Origin: Hypomyces perniciosus
Lineage: Eukaryota > Ascomycota > Sordariomycetes > Hypocreales > Hypocreaceae
Assembly: GCA_008477525.1 (NCBI GenBank)
Contig: SPDT01000011.1
Coordinates: 248,001-312,000, forward strand
Reading direction: 5' to 3'
Length of the DNA: 64,000 nt
The stretch's first letter is position 1. Each line of letters starts with the position of its first letter. The notes beneath the pieces were generated by a model, which saw only the letters and a list, made by a program, of their open reading frames with translations, had not been told where the DNA came from and did no database searches. Below, piece by piece: positions 55,846 to 64,000 of this stretch. Made by a program: the position numbers and the translations under genes.

Positions 55846-57698
55846 CTATCTCTGACACAGTTGAGAAATTGCTTTCCGCAACTTATCCGAGATCTTAACT
55901 TCGTTTTCGGGTAGGAGAAAAATTGTATTTACACCAGACACCGTTGCCGAGTCCAAACACTCCTCTGGCATAAGAGGCCGCAGGTCAGTAGAGAACAATT
56001 TCATCTTATGGTCTCTCATTAATCCCCGTGCCGTCTCCGCCACAGTGGTTGTATTGCTCGCATCGGCTTGCTTGAATTCCTCAAAACGGCCTTCTCGAAA
56101 CACCTTGAACATGATGTAAATAGAATGGGGCACTACTGTTTGTGCTTGGTCTTCCGATATGGGCGTAGTATCCACTAGATTCTCTACTGCCAATTCGTGG
56201 ACTACGACCTCATCATCTTCCGTAGTAAGAGATAATACAGAAACAGCTTCTTCAGAGTAGTTCCTTGATCTCATTATGCTTTCTCCAAGGTTCAGCGGTC
56301 TTGCGGCCTCAGCGGCCTCAGTAGCCTCAACAGCCTCAACAGCCTCAGCAGCCTCAGCAACCTCAGCAACCTCAGCATCAGTATCTGATGATTCATATGC
56401 CGATAAGTAATCGGATAGCACTCCAGAGCTCGCGAAGAAGGCAAGGTACTGGGACCTCAGGACAAAAAATGGCGCAATATCTGGACCCTGGATATTGAAT
56501 AGACTGAAATCAAAGTGTAGAATCTCTTTGGTGAGGAATGCCCGGTCCCGTTGATATGACTCATGTTTTGGGCGGCCACATCGTCGCCGCAAGGCCTTGA
56601 CATACTCCTCGGCAGACTTCTCGGCAGACCCGGTAGAGCTCCTCGCAACTAAGAAGTCCACTAGAGCAGTGCTTTGAAGCAGTCCTGTCGGCAGCTGCTG
56701 ACTGCTGGTCGGAGACGGGGGGTCAGTACGATGTTCGTTGTTGTGAGCGACTGTCGCCTGCGTTAGATATTCGATTTCAGGAGTCTGGAAGCCTAACTTC
56801 TGGGCGAAATTGGCGAATTGCAAGAGTGTTTCTTCGTGTGGTTTCTCTACCAAATACGTAGCGAGAAGTTTCCTGTATGTTCTCCCAGATGGTCGTGGCA
56901 TTCGTTGAAAGTTTTGCAAGACGAAAATCCACAACGACTCCATGGCATTTTCGAAATGGAGGGCTACATCGTGTTCCATTTCCGGCTCTGCTCGTTGCCC
57001 CATCGGCCTGAAACAGTCTCTGAGTGCCGTGCGAATGGTTTTGTTGCCAGGTGTGATAATATGCTTCATGCTCGCGGCGCAAGTCTCGAGGAGGTGCACG
57101 TCGTGGAAGAACGTGTACAAAGAAGGGATCACGCAATCTACGGAAAGGATTTCGGCTTTCATTGCGACAAGCTCCTCTTGGCTGAATGCTCTGAATATGC
57201 GACCTTGATTGATTATCTTTTCGATCTCCGCCGCATCGCGAGGGCAGAACTTCGGGCAGCGAAGCTCTAGAGCCTTGATGTCCTCGGCAGTTATCTTAGC
57301 CATAGCGTCTTTGCTTTGTAAAGCTATCTTGAACCATATATCGATGATGTGAGCAAGATATGCTGCTGCCTCCTAGTGTCTGGTTACACCGCCGAACACG
57401 GGCTAAAAGGGGCGGGTGGGCCATTCACCTCATCGCATTTTGCGCTACAGAGCTTGTGGAGAGTGCTGATCCTCATGCCGTCCCGCAGACCAGGTACGCT
57501 TAACACGGGGTCAAATGCCACCTTCAGCGTCTCGTTTCTTAACAGTGCTCGTATGCATCTTCGCGCATGGTCGGAGGAAAGGTTGTGTTGGTGAGATTCC
57601 AATGCCAGATCGCCGAGTAATTTGCCTTTTCTATCTTCTTGGCGAATAGCCCAGTAGATAGAGGCATCCGAAGAACATCCTGTGTCTGCTGGACGCAT
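55846..57698 (-). CDS. DUF3723-family protein, N-terminally shortened
   Basis: Two exons, 57698-57429 and 57372-55846, give 598 aa from ATG 57698. The first exon ends with FDPVLSVPGLRDGMRISTLHKL..KCDE, matching FDALLDIPGLFGGFRLSVIHQL..KCDE of the 35-kb copy. The splice site is at the same residue. The second continues with YLAHIIDIWF..MAKITAEDIKALELRCPKFC and IPSLYTFFHD. The N-terminal domain of about 190 residues with the GHDR motif has no counterpart upstream, where the sequence is AT-rich and noncoding. A minisatellite encodes AEVAEVAEAAEAVEAVEATE at about residues 420-452. The C-terminus (VFREGRFEEFKQAD to NTIFLLPENEV) is the same β-grasp-like end domain. It could be a shortened functional form or a 5'-truncated relic. 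Confidence 0.78.
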
Positions 57699-58117
57699 CA
57701 AAGACTGTATTTTGACAAGAGGAAGCAATTAGTCAAAACAGGGGAATACCGTCCCGGTCCTCTACACCCGCAATTTGGGAATGTTCAGCGCTGCTGTTTG
57801 ATCAAATCAGCCAAAAAAAAAGCACTGTTATTATAGGCTCGTTTAATTTTTTTGGCCAATGAGAAGATGGCTTTTGCTGCTTTTCACTTGATTTTTTTGA
57901 TCAAAGGCCAGCGCTGGGAATCTTATACATACTAATAATCTGTGGGGTAGTTGATCCACTTCTTGCCTTACCTTTTTCTGCCCCTTCCGCCTCCCTCTGT
58001 CTACTATCGTCCTTAGTCCGGCCGAATGAAGGTTCAAGTATTTGAGAAAACCGCTTGGCCTTGTTCTCTGCTACAGCTCAGGTTTCCTGTATGGTGAGAA
58101 AGTGAGGTAGGTGCATA
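57699..58117. other. AT-rich intergenic
   Basis: Separates the divergent DUF3723 and ferric reductase genes. No remnant of the missing DUF3723 N-terminus was recognised. Confidence 0.5.
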
Positions 58118-59941
58118 ATGATAAATCCAACGGAAATATATGCGATTTGTCTGTGCGGCATCTTGCTTGCGCTTTTCCTTATCAGAAACATTATCCCACA
58201 TATCGTGACTTTCTCAAGGGCCTTAATAATTCTCCCTTCCAAGTCGTTAGGCTATCGATTTCTGATTAATCGCCATGCTCTAATCGGGCCCTGGACAATA
58301 GCCTTTGTTCTAGGTCATCTGATCTATCTCGGAGGCAACGTCGTCTGTCTTTTCTACGGGGTTGACTCGGTATCGCAAGCTGCCTCGCGAGCCGGGACCA
58401 TGTCGCTTGTCAACATGGGTCCGCTATATCTCGCGACTCACTTGAGCTTCCTTGCCGACCTCTTCGGTCTGCCGCTAACGACAATTCGACAAATACATCG
58501 GTCTTGCGGAGTTATGGCAGTGAGCCATGTCATCTTTCACGGCGCGCTTGCTATGACGCAGCACGCCTTCAACGCTGCAGAGAAGCCTTCCACGGACTTT
58601 TATGCTATAGCGGTACGTACAACTTGGCTGATTTGAACCCTTTTGATGGATTGCGCATTTAATGGACACCTACGGAGTACAGGGGGCTGGAATGATGGTA
58701 CTTCTCATCCTCTTATTCATTCCAATCCTACGAAGGCGCTGTTACGAGCTTTTTCTCCGCCTTCATCAGGCGCTAGCCGTAGCCGTTGTCTTTTGCACTG
58801 TAAATCATCTCAAGTCAATTCACGGCTATCGCTGGATCGCTCTTTATATCTTTGCAGGAACCTTTTGCGCGTTGGCGGTTTTATACGCTGCATTCATTTT
58901 CTATCGGAATCGGAAATTAGGAGGTCCTTGCTCGCGTATCAAGATCACTCATAGCCATGGTATTATTGAAGCCACGATCTATGTGTCCCGATCCTTGGCA
59001 GTCGATGCGGGCCAGTACCTTAACCTATGGGTCCCATCTGTGTCTCTCCTATCAAGCCACCCGTTTGTTATAGCCTCGTGGTCACCCGTTCCGCAAAGTG
59101 AAATTAAACTCTTCATAAAGCCACGAAGGGGCTTTACACGTAAGCTACTTCGCTATGCAGAGGCTAAGTCATCCCAACACGCAGCACCGAGGGCTTTCTT
59201 TAGTGGCCCTCATGGATATTGCGCACCTGTTTGGGAGTTCGAGGTGTTCTCCTCTTTGCAACAGGGTTTGGCATAGCGTCTATGCTCCCGTATCTGAGGA
59301 AGTTGGTTTACGGGCACAAAGGTCGCAACAGTCATACCAAAAGAATTCACTTGGTATGGCAAGTATACGATCTTGGTAGGATGTACGCCAACCTCCCATT
59401 TGCCAGTTCTAATGCTCCTAGATCTACGCCAAGCGGTCAAGCCAGCCATCGATAGCTTACTTCATGAGGATCACATGAGTGAAAGCTATGTGAGTTTGTT
59501 CCTGACAAGACTGGTTCATGTTAACTCATAAGAATAGATGCTATACATATCTATCTATAACGGGGCCGACATGGAGAAAGAGAGCAGTCAAAATCACCGC
59601 TTTACCATATATCCCGGTAAACCCAACGTCGACTCCATCGTCAAGAGCGAAGCGACTGGCAACGTCACGCAGTCAGCACCGAAGAAATTGTCGGTTATCC
59701 GGGAAGAGGAGTCGGCATCCCCAACAATGGTGAAAGAGAAAGACTGTAATGCGCTCGTAGGTCGGAATAGTGATAGAATGCTGGTCCTTGGTGAGTGTTC
59801 CTGGTCATATTAATTGCTTATTCATGATGGCTTATTCTTATAGTTTCTGCTGAGGGAGCGATGAGAGACAATCTGCGTCGGGTAGTTCGCAGTTATTTGC
59901 AGCGGGGATTTAAGTTGGAGGAATTAGATTACCAACCATAG
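58118..59941 (+). pseudogene. Ferric reductase (FRE/NOX family), frame-broken
   Basis: Exon 1 is 58118-58612, exon 2 from 58683, then exons 59538-59790 and 59844-59941. Membrane helices carry the paired haem His (IHRSCGVMAVSHVIFHGA; LHQALAVAVVFCTVNHL). The FAD-binding HPF motif is in SSHPFVIASWSP. The NAD(P)-binding part starts at FFSGPHGYCAPVWEFEV. The frame then moves to another register for VLLFATGFGIASMLPYLRKL through HLVWQVYD and returns for MLLDLRQAVKPAIDSLL. The C-terminus ends GFKLEELDYQP, as in family members. So one base is missing near 59250, and a compensating change (or a 31-nt intron, too short) lies near 59372-59402. Intact members reduce Fe(III) at the plasma membrane. Ferric reductases are a recurrent Starship cargo class. 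Assembly indels are an alternative to real decay. Confidence 0.8.
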
Positions 59942-60041
59942 CTCAATGCAGATAGAGTCAATCCACTTCACTTAATTAATCATCAATTTTCTTCTAGTAC
60001 GTCATTACCCTATATCGGGCATGCTTACTGCTCTTCAAACA

Positions 60042-60470
60042 TCATGAGAGGAAAATTGCTTCGTGATCACTTGGAACGTTAGCGCATCGGAGCAGATCAT
60101 CTTCCAGCTCCCATGTCGGGCAATCGCAGCCCTTCCACTTAATCCCCAGGAATACATTGCCCGTTGCGGACTGATATTCACCAATGACCGCTTCGATTTC
60201 GAACTGCAGCTGGTCTTCAACAATACGAGGACCCTGTTGGATACCCTGCCATATTTTGAGGCCTTGTCCATCATCGAAAACCCACAACAAGCTTTCTGCC
60301 TCGGGCCAGTCCCATAGTAGCCTGTCCACGTTGGCTGCCTTGACCCCGTGGATGATCCACGGCGATATCTTGACCGAAAACAGCACTTCAATTACAGTGA
60401 CCTGAGGTGACCAAGCCGCTTGAACTAGGTATCCTCGGTAGGAATTTTCAGGCTTGATGATTTCCATCAT
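60042..60470 (-). CDS. Small chromodomain protein
   Basis: A single exon of 142 aa from ATG 60470 (or 60467). Residues about 88-128 match a chromodomain: QFEIEAVIGEYQSATGNVFL then IKWKGCDCPTWELEDDL. The first aromatic position (Phe) and the Trp of KWKG are present. The third cage position, usually Phe or Tyr after KWKG, is Cys, so methyl-lysine binding may be weak. The N-terminal 87 residues are unrecognised (WIIHGVKAANVDRLLWDW). It could be a host chromatin reader or a piece of a chromodomain retroelement; no integrase or protease is nearby. Convergent with the ferric reductase. Confidence 0.7.
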   Translation of the reverse strand: MMEIIKPENSYRGYLVQAAWSPQVTVIEVLFSVKISPWIIHGVKAANVDRLLWDWPEAESLLWVFDDGQGLKIWQGIQQGPRIVEDQLQFEIEAVIGEYQSATGNVFLGIKWKGCDCPTWELEDDLLRCANVPSDHEAIFLS

Positions 60471-61947
60471 CGAAATAATTCAATATAGATATTCTACGTC
60501 CTTTTGGGTACAGTGGATTTTGGAGCAGGCCGCTGCGAAACTAGAATTTGTGTAATTATATCCTTGTCTGGATGGTGTGATGCACAAGATGAATGACCTA
60601 AAACAGGTTCTTTCTTGCAACAGTTCTAGTTCCTCCCGACTCTTGCGTGGAAGGGTGTACTGTATATATATAAGATATGTATCAGTGAAGATATGAATGG
60701 CAGCAAGACAGAGATTATGAGTGTCAAGTAGATGTTATGCTACACAGACGCAGCAAGTTGTGGACAAAAGAACAACTTGCCTGTTGATTCCATACATAAC
60801 TGTCTACGGACAGTAATGATTAATATTTTAGGAAAATATATAATGGAGCGTTTGCAAAACTTACACAGCTGGACAAACTCGTATTGCATACAGAAGTAAT
60901 GGATTCACATCAGACAAAAACAAATGACCATTGCAAACATTTTCCTAGTCATAACTCAGTGTAAAATTCTCACAATCTCTAGTATTGCTCAGAACTAAAA
61001 TAGTATTAGACCTTTAGCTGAACATCGTTCCATATACAACACGACCTTGCTGAACACGATTGTGGGCTCAACTGGACAAAGACATCCTGCATCTGCTACT
61101 GGCCCGAGCATATCTGTCATGAACGTATCACCGGAAACCCCCCTTCCGACCATCGACAACTCATCAGCCCAACAGGGTCAATCTCTCGGACTGCTTGTAA
61201 TTCTTTTCTTCCTACTTGTAGCCATGTTGAGTTGAAAGCATGCGTTTCCAAGGTAATGTCCTTTTTGTTAGACGCTAGCTTCTGCGGCTGGGTTAATTAA
61301 CCATTACAAACAGATTTCGTAGCTCTTGGTATGATAGGTGCGAGGGAGCGCCTTATTTCTCTAGCCAGATGTAAGATAATGAATGGAGGAGGAGCAGATA
61401 GCTAATACGTGAGATGGAAATTTTAGGTGACCCTGTCGATATTCGCCTAGACGCGCCAATCGTTTACAGCCAGGACAGAAGTACCTAATGACTTCACCTC
61501 AGGCATGTTCTTAGGTGATAAAATGTTTCTGTCCTAATGCAGCATAGTATGTAATCAGGCTATATATAGATAGGTAGGCAAGTTGGATGAATACTTGGAA
61601 ATTCTTCAACGTGACTTGGCATATATGCCGCACCGTGACCAACTGATAGGGATTGGAACACCGACATGCAATTACCATGCAATTACGGAGTACTTTGTAT
61701 AAATGTAAAAAAAAACAGTCTATTGCAGCTAGTAAATTCAAGACAGGAATTGCCACCAATCAGGAAAAAGGTCCCTAGGACTCCTCTTTCACACAAGAAT
61801 GTTTAGTCTGGTGAGTGCCTGCCCAATCCTAGTTGCTGTCACTCAGTAATAGCACTGCTATATAAAATGTAAATTCTGAATCCTTAGTAAGCTTTCGGTC
61901 TATTAATGGAAAATGACCACCTACTTCCAATCATTCATGGAGCAATA
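60471..61947. other. Intergenic, no supported gene
   Basis: A 60-codon frame ending at 61235 has a hydrophobic C-terminus but no ATG at its start. TACGGAGTA is at 61684-61692. Confidence 0.45.
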
Positions 61948-62463
61948 TCACGACTCTCCCATACGCTGCCTCTTGAACGACCCCTCAGATTCTGGCCCGC
62001 TCTCACTCTTCTTTGGCGACTCCGTATCTTCAATATGGCCCACTGAAGTATGAGAAGCAGGTGAAGTGAAGTTGGAGGAAGTACAGCTGAGCATCAGCTC
62101 TGGTGGCCACGGTGTCTGTGGCCGAGGTGGGGGCGCTGTCGGGGCAAAGACATTATACACCGCGGGAGTGGGGTTCCTATGGCGTTGCAGGTCATTCTCA
62201 AGCGAACTGATCAGGCCCCGTAGCCCTTCAATGACACGGTCTTGCGTTTCTCGGCTTGCCGCAATTGCATTCCTCTGACTTTCGACGTCTTGCATTCTTT
62301 GTCTTAGTTCGTCGCATTCTAAGGTCTTTCTTTCCACCAGGCCACGCCACTGTTCAATGGAAAGGCTGTACTCGTGAAAAAATCTGGCGAACCAACTTGC
62401 CGCATGCGAGTTTGGTGAAGCCATTGTGGTTTGTGTTTTGAGCTGGCTTGGTACAGCTTGCAT
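61948..62463 (-). CDS. Small coiled-coil protein with Pro-rich C-terminus
   Basis: A single exon of 171 aa from ATG 62463, with a second Met at residue 14. Residues 30-95 form a heptad-rich helix (IEQWRGLVERKTLECDELR, LRGLISSLENDLQRH). A proline-rich segment (APTAPPPRPQTPWPPE) and a Ser/Glu-rich end with a basic cluster (SFKRQRMGES), possibly a nuclear signal, follow. No family recognised. Similar in build to the proteins at 33684 and 45798. Confidence 0.6.
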   Translation of the reverse strand: MQAVPSQLKTQTTMASPNSHAASWFARFFHEYSLSIEQWRGLVERKTLECDELRQRMQDVESQRNAIAASRETQDRVIEGLRGLISSLENDLQRHRNPTPAVYNVFAPTAPPPRPQTPWPPELMLSCTSSNFTSPASHTSVGHIEDTESPKKSESGPESEGSFKRQRMGES

Positions 62464-62850
62464 GGGCAGTCCTACCCGATATATGTTTCAAGTGGCCTGT
62501 AGGCACCGTAATGATGTAATCACCAAGGTAGACGACAGTTCTGGGAGCACTCCAGCATAAAGTCCACAATTGTCCTCGCTGGAATGTTATTCTATACTGC
62601 ATACTTAGCAGCTGTGGAGGGAAACCGGTTCAGCTGCCCAAACATCAATCCCATTCGACGGCTCGAGTGGGTGGGTATGATGCTATGCCGCACAACTGTA
62701 TGTCTTGGCAAAATTCATGCTTGCAAGGCTGTAGGCACAGAGCATTAAGGTCTCGATTTTAGGGAAACCGGATTAACAAGATAGACATGTGCTTGCAGCA
62801 ACAGATTAAATAAATTACGTCTAGTAGATTGGTATGTAACCATAAGACTT

Positions 62851-63261
62851 CTATCCTGTATCCCACATCACCGTCTTTATCTTTGCTGCTAAATGAAAGT
62901 CGTTTTCCGGTTCCCATACTTGATTTAATTGCTCAATTCTCATGTTACATTGTTGAACAGCTAACAACAGCCCGTCACAGTACGTTTGGATCAGTGGAAC
63001 GAGAGATGTAAGCACTTCGTTGGACAAGTATTGGAAGTGAGCAAGGTCTAATCGAATCCACCCTACTTCTCGAGTCATGTTCACAACATGATTCTGAAAG
63101 ACGCCGTCCGTTTGCCTAATTTTCTTCTGCTTATTCTCTTGGTGAAGAGGGGAGTGCTCTCTGTTGGTCACTGGAGAATTGTAGTGACCCTGATCTTGGC
63201 GCCGACTCTTCTCTCGTCTTAGCCAAAATAGAATGCGCTTTTTTAGACGTGACTTTCTCAT
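62851..63261 (-). CDS. Hypothetical small protein
   Basis: A single exon of 136 aa from ATG 63261. A strongly basic start (RKSRLKKRILFWLRREKSRR) is followed by a polar stretch and a helical C-terminal half (LDLAHFQYLSNEVLTSLVP). No motif recognised. It lies about 390 bp upstream of the coiled-coil gene on the same strand. Confidence 0.45.
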   Translation of the reverse strand: MRKSRLKKRILFWLRREKSRRQDQGHYNSPVTNREHSPLHQENKQKKIRQTDGVFQNHVVNMTREVGWIRLDLAHFQYLSNEVLTSLVPLIQTYCDGLLLAVQQCNMRIEQLNQVWEPENDFHLAAKIKTVMWDTG

Positions 63262-63921
63262 GCTATTTCGTCTTCATGGTCCCGTGGATCATATGATGCA
63301 TGTGCCTACAGGATAAATAGCTTATATCACAGCGGAGGTGCGCGAGGTTCGGTGTCCGCACTTTTTAGCAAACTTCATCGTAGGCAAAAGGCGGACAACA
63401 GGATAGAGATCAGATCTGGACAAAATTACAGCGAAGCAGGAATCTGAGGTAAATTTTCAGAACAGTTATTGACGGCCGCTCGCACGTTGACAGTCCATGA
63501 AGCACGGAGGTGCTACTGCGCTCAATTGGTTTGTTCGTCCCTAGTTACGCGCAATTTCGGTAAGGTGCTAGACAAACACAGGTCTCCTGTTCTGGTCAGA
63601 CATATGCCGTAATTAATGAGCACGCTCGAGACCACTCCATGCTGGCCAGCCTACACATCGCTACCACGATACTTAGCACCGGGGGTCTGGCTGCGTTAAG
63701 CGCCTGGAAAGAAAGACTGCGATTGAAGGCATGAGACTCATAGTGGCCTACCCTGAATAGGCGAGGAGTCATAACATCTTCCCAACGTCCAGTTTTCATT
63801 CTGACCTTGAATCGAATTTAGCCAAAAATCACCTTTCATGGCAACAACTCTACATATCCCCTGATAAAGTACTTAACCCCGCCTCATCCTGCATGAAATC
63901 CATTGCCTTGACCAAACAAAG
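63262..63921. other. Intergenic, no supported gene
   Basis: Nothing recognised. Confidence 0.45.
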
Positions 63922-64000
63922 ATGACCAGTCCCACCAGTCGCCAGCGGAAAAACACAGCCCAGTCTCAGCGCAGCCAAGATGAAGCGCAGTACCAACAAT
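63922..64000 (+). CDS. Possible gene start at the right edge, partial
   Basis: An ATG in good context (AACAAAGATG) opens a frame that runs to the window end. It encodes a Gln/Ser/Arg-rich N-terminus (MTSPTSRQRKNTAQSQRSQD). Too short to classify. Confidence 0.35.
   Translation, partial: MTSPTSRQRKNTAQSQRSQDEAQYQQ

Noticed and set aside
33000..64000. A Starship captain (DUF3435 tyrosine recombinase) in the window
   Set aside because: No frame of suitable length with the recombinase R..H-x-x-R..Y pattern was seen; it may lie outside the window.

Overview
The window is filamentous-fungal nuclear DNA. Genes carry several short GT..AG introns (mostly 45-70 nt, with CTAAC/CTGAC-like branch sites). 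The families are Zn2Cys6 factors, a BCS1-like AAA ATPase, a 2OG-Fe(II) oxygenase, DUF3723 proteins, a patatin-like protein and a ferric reductase. Transposon relics look altered by repeat-induced point mutation (RIP). The general look, including the recurrent 9-mer TACGGAGTA, suggests Eurotiales (Aspergillus/Penicillium type). That is an inference, not a species call.

Layout. 0-5.4 kb: a partial gene for a small protein with a repeated F[ST]xxQW motif, a 5'-truncated LINE with a 14-bp target-site duplication, and a 2OG oxygenase whose C-terminal tail carries the same FSxxQW-type motif. 5.9-11.1 kb: a pile-up of at least seven LINE 3' ends of two or three Tad-like families plus two arrays of short palindromes. 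Two of these LINE copies sit head to tail and share one 13-bp target site. 11.6-17.4 kb: a small secreted cysteine-rich gene whose upstream region is occupied by a LINE, then several solo LTRs and an AT-rich, probably RIPed, Copia-like relic. 18.7-32.3 kb: ordinary accessory genes, many damaged. They are a Zn2Cys6 regulator with a one-base frameshift, an MFS 3' fragment cut by a LINE, an SDR-like protein, a homeobox gene, a BCS1-like ATPase, and a RING-type gene split by a LINE.

33-64 kb: a gene set characteristic of the cargo of Starship giant mobile elements. It has two DUF3723 genes (35.2 and 57.7 kb), a RING plus patatin-like phospholipase gene (47.0 kb) and a ferric reductase (58.1 kb). 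Mixed among these are a LysM-type secreted protein, a Ulp1/C48-like pseudoprotease, two small multi-membrane-span proteins, a bZIP-like protein, a truncated Zn2Cys6 factor, a chromodomain protein and several small coiled-coil proteins. No captain recombinase (DUF3435-type tyrosine recombinase) is visible in the window, so membership of a Starship is an inference from gene content only.

The genes do not form an obvious metabolic pathway. The picture is an accessory compartment with TE-scarred flanks and a mobile-element-type cargo block. Exon boundaries were derived by hand from splice signals and reading frame. Where summed exon lengths are a multiple of three and the family motif is restored across the junction, I consider them reliable to a few bases.
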